A stretch of 13,741 nucleotides of DNA from an uncultured Flavobacteriaceae bacterium (GTDB taxonomy: Bacteria > Bacteroidota > Bacteroidia > Flavobacteriales > Flavobacteriaceae), in contig CAMZMA010000294.1 of the NCBI GenBank assembly GCA_947311815.1, positions 1-13,741 on the forward strand, given 5' to 3'. The position numbers and the translations under genes were made by a program. Shown here piece by piece: positions 6,438 through 13,656 of the stretch. The notes below the pieces were generated by a model. The model did not search any database, was not told the DNA's origin, and worked only from the letters and a program-made list of their open reading frames with translations. Positions within the stretch are counted from its first letter, which is position 1, and each line of letters starts with the position of its first letter.

Positions 6438-7901
6438 TTATAAAGTATTAGGTAAATCTTGTTTGATAAAAACGCCTCTATCTGTTGGGCGTTGTGCATT
6501 GGTTGAGTTGTAAATAAACTCAAAATCATTTGGATTACAAGGTGGGTTAACGCCGCTGTTTCCTGTGGTTATCAGCGTTAAAATTCTATCTAAAATAGGA
6601 TCTGTTGTTTCTCCTAAAACACCTAAATCTAAAATATCTTCATTCGGACATAATTGTATTTCGGGTGTAATTCCGTTTTCATACGTTTGGTCGTCTTTAT
6701 TGTAAAAACTTAACACAATTGGCTGCAAAGCATAGGTATGATTTTTACTTTTACCAATAGAATCAAAATCAACAGAATTGTATAAAGTGATAGAACCTGT
6801 ATTGTTTCCTGCTGTTTGATTGCCAATAACATGTACGTTTATATACGGTTTTAAACTATTTATTAATAGCTCTAAGCTAGAGGAACCTGCAAAATTAACA
6901 CCATTTAAAATGATATAAACATCGGTAATATTCACACTATTAATAGAAGTGTTAACATCATTTAACGTGGTCATAAATTTAGTAAGTAAAGAGTCTGGTT
7001 GATGCATTTCAAACCAAGGTTGTGCTTTGGTGTTCCATTTTTCTTTTAAAAAGATTTCGGTAGTTGGTTGCTGTGTAATCATTTCTGCTAATTGCGAAAT
7101 TGTTTTCACATAACTTCCTGTACCAATATTATATCTGAAATCTAAAATAAGCTCCGTTACATTTTGATTTTTAAAATTTAGAAAGCTGTTGTTTATATCG
7201 GCTATATAATTGGTAGAAAAATCATTATTATAAAGCAAATAACCAATATTGGTTGCACCAACAGTTATTGTTTTTTCTAAGAAAATAGAAGGGTGTGTAT
7301 AACTATTTTTAACTAAATTAACCATTTTGGCATTTGGTGTAACAGTTGTTCCGTTAAAATCTGCCATTGCTAACGTAATTGTAGGATTGCCAGTAAGCAA
7401 CAAATTACCATAATTTGTTCTAGTTAATTGCGTGCCGTCAACAGCATAAAAAAACTCTCCTCTTGCTATGTTTTTTGTACTCGCATCAGAATTTGGTAAG
7501 ATATAGGAAACATATCCTAAAACTTTATCAGGATCATTTGGTTCTGCAATAATACCGAATTCCATTCCGTTTGTTGCTGATGTTCGTAACGGAATATTAT
7601 CTAAAGTAGTAAAATCATCAACTAAAACAGATTTCGTATCCCCTGTAAGCAACAATGAAGAAAACAAGGTGTTTGGATCTGAAAAACCACGTAAATAACT
7701 GTTTAATTGTTGGTCTGAACTGAATTTTCTATCAGATAAATCGGCAACTTCATCTTGATGTAAGTAATAAGCATTTAATCCTTTCCATACAAAATCATTA
7801 ACTTCTACATCATCAGCAATTCCTTTTACTTTTGCACAACTCAATATGAAAAAGAAACTGATGCCATAGTATAAGGAGTGTTTTAGGAGTGTTTTCATCA
7901 A
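6438..7901 (-). CDS. S41-family lipoprotein paralogue lacking the catalytic lysine (probable pseudoprotease)
   Basis: A 487-residue lipoprotein (lipobox FILSC, Cys22) that aligns end to end with the S41 protease next to it. It shares the N-terminal domain (FVWKGLNAYYLHQDEVADL at 37-55), the PDZ region (YILPNSDAST, AVDGTQLT) and the catalytic fold. A serine is kept at the nucleophile position (Ser341 in AGSSSLE). The lysine position, 25 residues on, is Asn366 (GNQTAGNN; codon AAC, bases 6804-6806). The loop that is NGGGS in its neighbour is NIGTGS here. S41 peptidases of this type need the Ser-Lys pair, so it should be inactive in proteolysis while keeping the PDZ and substrate groove. The frame is intact over its whole length, which argues for a selected non-catalytic role such as substrate capture or control of the partner. 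Start is ATG at 7901; a second ATG follows directly. Confidence 0.88.
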   Translation of the reverse strand: MMKTLLKHSLYYGISFFFILSCAKVKGIADDVEVNDFVWKGLNAYYLHQDEVADLSDRKFSSDQQLNSYLRGFSDPNTLFSSLLLTGDTKSVLVDDFTTLDNIPLRTSATNGMEFGIIAEPNDPDKVLGYVSYILPNSDASTKNIARGEFFYAVDGTQLTRTNYGNLLLTGNPTITLAMADFNGTTVTPNAKMVNLVKNSYTHPSIFLEKTITVGATNIGYLLYNNDFSTNYIADINNSFLNFKNQNVTELILDFRYNIGTGSYVKTISQLAEMITQQPTTEIFLKEKWNTKAQPWFEMHQPDSLLTKFMTTLNDVNTSINSVNITDVYIILNGVNFAGSSSLELLINSLKPYINVHVIGNQTAGNNTGSITLYNSVDFDSIGKSKNHTYALQPIVLSFYNKDDQTYENGITPEIQLCPNEDILDLGVLGETTDPILDRILTLITTGNSGVNPPCNPNDFEFIYNSTNAQRPTDRGVFIKQDLPNTL

Positions 7902-7966
7902 TACTATATAATCGTTTTAATTTTAACGCAATTTAAACAATATTAGTATTTATTTGTATTTTGCTG

Positions 7967-8003
7967 TAACAAATTTTGTTAACACCCACCATAAAGGTGT
8001 TAA
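7967..8003. repeat. Two adjoining inverted repeats between the GIN-domain gene and the S41 pair
   Basis: TAACAAA-T-TTTGTTA (7967-7981) adjoins TTAACACC (7979-7986)/GGTGTTAA (7996-8003), an 8-bp stem with a 9-base loop that overlaps the stop codon of the GIN-domain gene. On the minus strand the 8-bp hairpin comes first but has no T-run, so it would be a weak terminator at best. It may attenuate transcription into the S41 genes, or be an operator for them. Confidence 0.4.
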
Positions 8004-8728
8004 TCGTTCCGATCAATCACATCACCAGAACCTACCGATTTACTATCAATATATTTAGGATTTCCTTTGTAATAAATACTTCCAGAGCCTACAACTTTTG
8101 CTTTAATTTTGTTTTTAACCGTTGTTCTTATACTACCAGAACCCGCAATTTTAGCATGTATCGTATTGGTATGTAAATCATAGGCTTTTATACTGCCAGA
8201 ACCTGCAATAGAACAAGTAAATTCATCTGTTGTACCCGACAATTTAATATTACCTGATCCTCCAATTGAACTTTTTACCTCAGTTACATCAACTTTTGCA
8301 TAGATATTTCCTGAACCTCCTAAACTCAATTTTATATATGTTCCTTTTATCACATCATCGCTTTTTAAATTACCCGAACCTCCTAAAGAAATGGCGTTAA
8401 TATCTCGAAAAGGGATGGTAACTAACAATCGTTTTGTAGTACGGATATTTACGTTTTTTTCGAATTTAACTTTTAAAACACCTCCTCTTACTTCGGTAAC
8501 AATCACATCAATAATGTTTTCTTCTCCTTTTATGGTAATTTTCCCTTCTTTTCCTTTTACTAAAACCACATCAAAAGAACCTCCAATACTAATTGCATCA
8601 TAGTTTGATGTTGTTCTTGTTTTGGTAACTACGTGTCCGTTACCTCTTATTCTTTTTCCCCACCAATTTTGTGCATTTACAGAAATTGTTATGAGCAATA
8701 CAATACTTGTTACAATTATTTTTTTCAT
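8000..8728 (-). CDS. Exported GIN-domain (DUF2807) protein with a Gly-Ser-Gly ladder
   Basis: A 242-residue protein with a type I signal peptide (hydrophobic 5-16, likely cleavage after SVNA at 16-19). The start of the mature domain, YDAISIGGSFDVVLVKGKEG at 43-62, is the signature of the 'putative auto-transporter adhesin, head GIN domain' family (DUF2807). After a strand-rich region, Gly-Ser-Gly recurs at 117, 138, 157, 176, 196, 214 and 233. That is seven copies at 18-21 residue spacing, each in a hydrophobic strand followed by N/S-I or N-L. This fits a right-handed beta-helix with one turn per repeat. The family is widespread in Bacteroidota and its function is not established. Here it is the last gene of the sigma-factor operon, 22 bp after the tyrosine-ladder gene. 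No C-terminal sorting domain is seen. Confidence 0.88.
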   Translation of the reverse strand: MKKIIVTSIVLLITISVNAQNWWGKRIRGNGHVVTKTRTTSNYDAISIGGSFDVVLVKGKEGKITIKGEENIIDVIVTEVRGGVLKVKFEKNVNIRTTKRLLVTIPFRDINAISLGGSGNLKSDDVIKGTYIKLSLGGSGNIYAKVDVTEVKSSIGGSGNIKLSGTTDEFTCSIAGSGSIKAYDLHTNTIHAKIAGSGSIRTTVKNKIKAKVVGSGSIYYKGNPKYIDSKSVGSGDVIDRND

Positions 8729-8750
8729 TGTTTTATTTTTAAATTGATTA

Positions 8751-9833
8751 CTAATTTTCTCTTATTGATACGCCTCCGTATCCTGATTTAATTGTTATTG
8801 TTGAGTTTGATGGTTTTGTGCCATATACACCTTCGTAATGTTTTCTAAAAGATTTTACAATACTTTTTATCATATCTACTTTATCGCTATCATATTTAAA
8901 ACTTGCGTAACTTACATCTATCACAAAATTAAAGTTACAATTTGGTGCCACACCTATTTTTACACCTGCATACTCTGCATTGATATCAACAAAATCGAAC
9001 CCATTTACCAAGTCTTTAATTTTTATCCCACCATAATCGGTATCGACTTCTACACTGTTGTATATTGTGCCAAATCTCATACTTGTATAATCGCCATTTC
9101 CTTTAATATTATTAGCTTTATTTATTCTAAAACTCCCATAATCTGCATTAAAATGAATGTCTTGGGTTTCGTCAATATTTACGTTAGAATAATCTGCGTT
9201 TACTCTTATTTTTTTTGATTTGTCTATTGTTAATTTAGAATAATCAATCGATATTTTACCGTTATTTATGTACGAAATAGAAGAACTCGAGCAATATTCT
9301 AAATCGATATAATTGATTTCATTCAATAACTCTCCAATAGAAATCTTCCCATAACCGCACTTAATAGAAGCTTTTCCTTTTAATTTATTTAAACTAATTG
9401 CACCATAATCATTCTCTAAATCTACCTGATTTGTTTCGGGCATTTTTATATAGTAATTAATTTTAAAACTAGTATTACTCCCTCTTTTAAACCAGTTCCA
9501 ACTATGTTTTACTTTTTCAAAAACAGTTTTTGCCTCTACCAAACTAGCGGTTGTATGAAAAACGACATCAATTTGATTAAGTTTATCTTCAACAGCATCT
9601 AAATCAGTGCCTTTTACGGTAATTTTTACTTCGATTTCTACACGATTTTTATTCCAAGTTGTAATGTTTATGTTTCCGTATTTATTATCAATTTCAACAG
9701 TGGCATCGGTATTTACAGCATAATTTTTATGAATAGTTTTCGATTTTTCGTGCTTCTTTTTATCATTGTTCGCAAAAATTAACAACGGAATTAAAAATAA
9801 CAAGAAGGCTATTTTATAAGTATATTTTTTCAT
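8751..9833 (-). CDS. Exported tyrosine-ladder repeat protein (DUF4097-like beta-solenoid)
   Basis: A 360-residue protein with a type I signal peptide (hydrophobic 8-20, likely cleavage after LIFA) and a lysine-rich mature start. A first strand-rich segment (36-135) is followed by a regular repeat in which a tyrosine sits in the pattern x-D/G/E-Y-G/S/A-x-hydrophobic-x-I. The tyrosines are 143, 161, 180, 198, 215, 232, 249, 267, 288 and 309, so the spacing is 17-21 residues. Outlying copies are at Tyr52 and Tyr352. Such spacing suits a beta-helix whose turns stack tyrosines into a ladder. The layout resembles DUF4097/GIN-type adhesin-like proteins of Bacteroidota, but the family name is an inference. 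Its start lies 20 bp inside the end of the anti-sigma-like gene, so the two are translationally coupled. No enzyme motif is present. A surface or periplasmic structural or binding role is likely. Confidence 0.85.
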   Translation of the reverse strand: MKKYTYKIAFLLFLIPLLIFANNDKKKHEKSKTIHKNYAVNTDATVEIDNKYGNINITTWNKNRVEIEVKITVKGTDLDAVEDKLNQIDVVFHTTASLVEAKTVFEKVKHSWNWFKRGSNTSFKINYYIKMPETNQVDLENDYGAISLNKLKGKASIKCGYGKISIGELLNEINYIDLEYCSSSSISYINNGKISIDYSKLTIDKSKKIRVNADYSNVNIDETQDIHFNADYGSFRINKANNIKGNGDYTSMRFGTIYNSVEVDTDYGGIKIKDLVNGFDFVDINAEYAGVKIGVAPNCNFNFVIDVSYASFKYDSDKVDMIKSIVKSFRKHYEGVYGTKPSNSTITIKSGYGGVSIREN

Positions 9834-10338
9834 TTTCTGATTCTTTAGGGTTTTTAATAATTTCTATTTGTTCTAATACAGTTTCTAACACCAACAATCG
9901 TTCTTGGTAGTTATTAATCATGGCATGTATCAATCTTTTTTCGTAACCATTTTTGGTTAAATCTGCCACTAAACGTTTGTAATTATCTTCTAAATCCTCT
10001 AGTTGATCTAGAGCTTGTTCAATTACTTTTTCGGTCGCTAAACTTCTGTATTTTTCTACTTCTTTAATTTCTTGTGTTATGGTACTTGTAAAATAATTTT
10101 GTGTTTCTGCCATTTTGGGCGATACACTTGCTAAATCTATCGTTTCTTTTTGATGATTATTTCCCAACCAAAAACCAACTAATAATAGTACAGATGCAGC
10201 TATCGATAGCCATTTCCAAGATTTTTTTTGTACTGACTTTTGATGCAATTTTCGTTCAAATCGTTCTAAATGCCCCGAATGTGGTTCATGAAAATCAAAA
10301 GTATTTTCTAAAAAAAATTGTTGCAATTTATCTTCCAT
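9814..10338 (-). CDS. Single-pass membrane protein, probable anti-sigma factor
   Basis: A 174-residue protein with a 42-residue basic cytoplasmic N-terminus, one membrane span (about 43-59, WLSIAASVLLLVGFWLG) and a 115-residue charged, largely helical exterior part with coiled-coil character (about 85-165). This topology, together with its position directly after an ECF sigma factor gene with an 11-bp overlap, is what identifies it as a probable anti-sigma factor. The N-terminal FDFHEPHSGHLERFERKL (14-31) is the part likely to bind sigma. It has His17, His20 and His23 but not the His-x3-Cys-x2-Cys zinc motif of classical ZAS anti-sigma factors. Its stop codon lies 20 bp inside the next gene. 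The exterior part would be the sensor. Sequence alone does not prove inhibition of sigma. Confidence 0.75.
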   Translation of the reverse strand: MEDKLQQFFLENTFDFHEPHSGHLERFERKLHQKSVQKKSWKWLSIAASVLLLVGFWLGNNHQKETIDLASVSPKMAETQNYFTSTITQEIKEVEKYRSLATEKVIEQALDQLEDLEDNYKRLVADLTKNGYEKRLIHAMINNYQERLLVLETVLEQIEIIKNPKESENEKIYL

Positions 10339-10894
10339 ACATGTTTCTTTTATTTACTGACAACATCAGCTGTTGTTTTAATTTTTTCTTTGCTCTAGAC
10401 ATGGTTGTACGTACATTTTCGTTCGTAATTTCTAATATTTGAGCTATTTCTTCGTAATCATATCCTTCAATTAAATTTAAGGTAAGTATTACGCGATAAT
10501 TTTCTTTTAATCCTTGTAAAACTTCCAACACTTTTTGTGGCTGTATTCCTGTATAATCAACTTGTTCTTCTACTTCATCAATATTTTGAACAAGCGCTAA
10601 TTTTACAGCTTCATATCGTTTGTTTTTCTTTAATTGCGTTAAGCATTTGTTAATTACAATTCGTTTTAACCACGCTCCAAAAGCTACTTCGCCTTTGTAC
10701 ATTGCCAACTTTGTAAATACGGCTAAAAACGCTTCTTGCATCATATCTTCAGCCTCAAACTCGTCTTTCACAATTCTAAACGCCACATTGTACATGGCTT
10801 TACAATAGCTTTTATAAATTTCTAATTGCGCTTTTTTATCGCCTTTTTTACAGCGTTCTAAAAGTTGGTTTATATGTGGTTGGTTAGCTTTCAA
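10328..10894 (-). CDS. ECF-type RNA polymerase sigma factor (sigma-70 family)
   Basis: A 188-residue ECF sigma factor. Region 2 spans about 27-92 with YNVAFRIVKDEFEAEDMMQEAF, where the DxxQ-like EDMMQE binds core polymerase and the -10 DNA. Region 4 spans about 123-176 with VILTLNLIEGYDYEEIAQIL and the recognition helix NENVRTTMSRAKKKL, which reads the -35 element. Region 3 is missing, as is usual for this class. The start appears to be TTG at 10894. A stop codon (TAA) lies six codons upstream in frame with no ATG or GTG between them, and the first internal ATG (codon 34) would cut into region 2. The N-terminus (INQLLERCKKGDKKAQ) is that of complete family members. It heads a four-gene operon with its probable anti-sigma factor and two exported solenoid proteins, and probably controls that operon. 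Confidence 0.93.
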   Translation of the reverse strand: MKANQPHINQLLERCKKGDKKAQLEIYKSYCKAMYNVAFRIVKDEFEAEDMMQEAFLAVFTKLAMYKGEVAFGAWLKRIVINKCLTQLKKNKRYEAVKLALVQNIDEVEEQVDYTGIQPQKVLEVLQGLKENYRVILTLNLIEGYDYEEIAQILEITNENVRTTMSRAKKKLKQQLMLSVNKRNMYGR

Positions 10895-10941
10895 TAAAAC
10901 GTTTCTACTTTATAGACAAATTTGTTTTTAATTTGTGACAC

Positions 10942-10954
10942 TTATTCTGAATAA
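10942..10954. promoter_or_regulatory. Short palindrome upstream of the sigma operon
   Basis: TTATTC-T-GAATAA lies 48-60 bases ahead of the TTG start. On the minus strand it is next to TATTTTTA (10959-10952), a one-mismatch -7 element with a TTG 16 bases further upstream. It could be an operator or part of an autoregulated promoter. Support is weak. Confidence 0.25.
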
Positions 10955-11055
10955 AAATACAACTAATTGGCACAACAATTGTCTTTATAGGTATAGCTAA
11001 TTAATAAATATTTATATATTTTATTGATTATCAAAAAAATACAATAAAAACCAAG

Positions 11056-11072
11056 TGATTTTGATACCTTTA
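11056..11072 (+). promoter_or_regulatory. Likely lon promoter -7 region
   Basis: Two one-mismatch -7 elements overlap here: TGATTTTG (11056-11063) and TACCTTTA (11065-11072), the latter close to the TACCTTTG form common in Bacteroidota. They end 40-49 bases before the lon ATG. No TTG was found at the proper -33 distance for either. Confidence 0.3.
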
Positions 11073-11080
11073 CAAAAGTA
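11073..11080 (-). promoter_or_regulatory. Minus-strand -7 element in the lon/sigma divergent region
   Basis: On the minus strand this reads TACTTTTG, a perfect TANNTTTG match. It adjoins the plus-strand lon -7 candidate, and the two form TTTAC-AAAA-GTAAA (11069-11082). A transcript from here would have a leader of about 170 nt before the sigma factor start codon. No -33 TTG was found at normal spacing. Confidence 0.28.
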
Positions 11081-11112
11081 AATCAATGTCACTATGACAG
11101 CATATAAAACAA

Positions 11113-13572
11113 ATGAGTAAGCCAAAAGTAATTAGTATAGACAATTTGTCGTTACAGAGTATGTTAAATGAAGATTCGGAATTAATTCCGTTGATGACTC
11201 CAGAAGATGAAGAAATCATCAAAAATGAAAGCGTACCAAACGTTTTACCCATATTACCGTTAAGAAATACCGTGTTATTTCCAGGTGTTGTAATTCCGAT
11301 TACCGCAGGAAGAGATCAATCTATTAAGTTGATAAACGAAGCTAATAAAGGCGATAAAATTATTGGCGTTGTTACACAAAAAAACGAAGAAATTGAAGAA
11401 CCAAAAGCCAAAGATATTTACAAAACTGGTGTGGTTGCTCAAATTTTACGTGTACTAAAAATGCCTGACGGAAACACAACGGTGATTATTCAAGGTAAAA
11501 AACGCTTCGAAATTAAAGAAGTAATACAAGAACAGCCGTATTTAAAAGCCACTACGCAAGAAGCTATTGAAGAAACCGATGTTGATGATAAAAAAGAGTT
11601 CGATGCTATTATAGATTCTATAAAAGACCAAGCGTTAGAGGTTATTAAAGAAAATCCGATGTTGCCATCAGAAGCATCATTTGCTATTAAAAACATACAA
11701 AGTAATGCGTTTTTAGTCAATTTTATTGCCTCTAATATGGATTTAACAGTGGTGCAAAAACAAGTGATTTTAGAAAAAGACAATCTAAAAGAACGTGCCT
11801 TACTTACGTTAAAAAATCTAAATAAAGAGTTGCAAAAATTGCGATTAAAAAACGATATTCAGTCTAAAACACGTTCTGATTTAGACCAACAGCAAAAGGA
11901 ATATTATTTACATCAGCAATTAAAAACCATTCAAGAAGAATTAGGAGGCGTTTCTAATGATCAAGAATTAGACGAAATGCGCAAGAAGGCAAAGTCTAAA
12001 AAATGGAACAAAGAGGTTGCTAAAACTTTTGAAAAAGAGTTAGGAAGATTGAAACGCATGAATCCGCAAATGGCAGATTACGGCGTACAACGCAATTACT
12101 TAGAGCTGATGTTAGAATTACCTTGGGGAGAATACTCTAAAGACAAATTCGATTTAAAAAGAGCGCAAAAAATATTAGACAGAGATCATTTTGGTTTAGA
12201 AAAAGTTAAAGACCGAATTATAGAACATTTAGCCGTTTTAAAACTAAAAGGCGATATGAAATCGCCTATTATTTGTTTATACGGACCTCCAGGAGTTGGT
12301 AAAACATCTTTAGGGAAATCGGTTGCCGAAGCTTTAGGACGTAAATATGTACGTATGTCTTTAGGCGGTTTGCGAGATGAAGCAGAAATTAGAGGACATC
12401 GTAAAACCTATATCGGCGCAATGCCTGGGCGATTGATACAAAACCTTAAAAAAGCAGGCACCTCAAACCCTGTATTTGTGTTAGACGAAATTGATAAATT
12501 AAGCGATAGCCATCAAGGAGACCCTTCATCTGCTATGTTAGAAGTGTTAGACCCAGAGCAAAATACCGATTTTTATGACAATTATTTAGAAGTTGGTTAT
12601 GATTTATCTAAAATCCTTTTTATTGCCACCGCTAATAATTTAAGTCAAATTCCGTGGGCATTACGCGATCGAATGGAAATTATAAATGTAACAGGATATA
12701 CAATTGAAGAGAAAATTGAAATCGCCAAAAAACATTTGTTACCCAAACAATTAAAAGAACACGGTTTAAGTAGCAAACATCTTAAATTAGGTAAAAAACA
12801 ACTCGAAAAAATTGTGACAGGTTATACTAGAGAATCTGGTGTAAGAGGTTTAGAAAAACAAGTCGCTAAAATGGTTCGATTTGTAGCAAAATCTATTGTT
12901 TTAGAAGAGGAATATGATGTTTCTATTACTACGGATGCTATTGAAAAAATATTAGGGCCTGCACGAATGGAAAGAGATAAATACGAAAATAACGAGGTTG
13001 CTGGCGTAGTCACAGGTTTAGCGTGGACAAGTGTTGGCGGTGATATTTTGTTTATCGAATCTATCTTATCAAAAGGAAAAGGAAACCTTACCATTACAGG
13101 GAATTTAGGGAAAGTGATGAAAGAATCGGCAACTATTGCCATGGAATACATCAAAGCAAATGCAGATGATTTTGGTATTAATCCAGAAATTTTAGAAAAC
13201 TATAATGTGCATATTCACGTGCCAGAAGGCGCGACTCCTAAAGATGGCCCAAGTGCAGGAATTACGATGTTAACATCATTAGTATCGGTATTTACACAAC
13301 GAAAAGTAAAAAATAAATTGGCCATGACGGGCGAAATTACACTTCGTGGTAAAGTTTTACCCGTTGGCGGCATTAAAGAAAAAATATTGGCAGCAAAAAG
13401 AGCCAATATCAAAGAAATTTTAATGTGCGAGGAAAACAAAAAAGATATTGAAGAAATTAAACCCAATTATTTAAAAGGCTTAACATTTCATTATGTTACA
13501 GATATGAGTCAAGTTATTAATTTGGCTTTGACCAAGCAGAAAGTAAAAAATGCTAAAAAATTATTGGTATAA
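11113..13572 (+). CDS. lon: ATP-dependent protease Lon
   Basis: A complete 819-residue LonA protease, which unfolds and degrades damaged and regulatory proteins in the cytosol as a hexamer. The order is: an acidic leader of about 40 residues typical of Bacteroidota; the LON substrate-binding domain (about 44-245, PILPLRNTVLFPGVVIPI); a coiled-coil linker (about 250-310, EYYLHQQLKTIQEELGG); the AAA+ module with Walker A GPPGVGKT at 391-398 and Walker B VFVLDEID with Asp458-Glu459; and the S16 protease domain. Catalytic Ser714 lies in PKDGPSAG and Lys757 in GGIKEK; the spacing of 43 equals that of Ser679-Lys722 in E. coli Lon. The start is the ATG at 11113; the in-frame ATG at 11086 meets a stop after three codons. 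The gene stands alone, divergent from the sigma operon with 218 bp between starts. No clear hairpin terminator follows. Confidence 0.98.
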   Translation: MSKPKVISIDNLSLQSMLNEDSELIPLMTPEDEEIIKNESVPNVLPILPLRNTVLFPGVVIPITAGRDQSIKLINEANKGDKIIGVVTQKNEEIEEPKAKDIYKTGVVAQILRVLKMPDGNTTVIIQGKKRFEIKEVIQEQPYLKATTQEAIEETDVDDKKEFDAIIDSIKDQALEVIKENPMLPSEASFAIKNIQSNAFLVNFIASNMDLTVVQKQVILEKDNLKERALLTLKNLNKELQKLRLKNDIQSKTRSDLDQQQKEYYLHQQLKTIQEELGGVSNDQELDEMRKKAKSKKWNKEVAKTFEKELGRLKRMNPQMADYGVQRNYLELMLELPWGEYSKDKFDLKRAQKILDRDHFGLEKVKDRIIEHLAVLKLKGDMKSPIICLYGPPGVGKTSLGKSVAEALGRKYVRMSLGGLRDEAEIRGHRKTYIGAMPGRLIQNLKKAGTSNPVFVLDEIDKLSDSHQGDPSSAMLEVLDPEQNTDFYDNYLEVGYDLSKILFIATANNLSQIPWALRDRMEIINVTGYTIEEKIEIAKKHLLPKQLKEHGLSSKHLKLGKKQLEKIVTGYTRESGVRGLEKQVAKMVRFVAKSIVLEEEYDVSITTDAIEKILGPARMERDKYENNEVAGVVTGLAWTSVGGDILFIESILSKGKGNLTITGNLGKVMKESATIAMEYIKANADDFGINPEILENYNVHIHVPEGATPKDGPSAGITMLTSLVSVFTQRKVKNKLAMTGEITLRGKVLPVGGIKEKILAAKRANIKEILMCEENKKDIEEIKPNYLKGLTFHYVTDMSQVINLALTKQKVKNAKKLLV

Positions 13573-13656
13573 TTTTTTAACAAGGTCAGTAGATATCTGC
13601 ATAGGTTTATTTAAATTTAAAACACTTATTTATAGAGCTTTATAAATATGATTTTT

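Noticed and set aside
7902..7999. Possible S41 promoter: TAATATTG on the minus strand (7945-7938) with a TTG 24 bases upstream
   Set aside because: One mismatch in the -7 element and spacing longer than usual; not strong enough to list as a promoter.
8838..9218. 126-codon open frame antisense to the tyrosine-ladder gene
   Set aside because: Composition is an artefact of the repeated codons on the other strand; no start context or promoter.
8000..9833. Regular sequence periodicity that could suggest DNA tandem repeats
   Set aside because: The repetition is at protein level (17-21 residues) with diverged DNA; there is no DNA-level tandem array and no CRISPR-like repeat-spacer pattern.
11490..11783. 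Minus-strand open frames within lon (also near 12822-13154 and 13215-13466)
   Set aside because: Shadows of a highly conserved gene; low-complexity Ser/Ile-rich translations.
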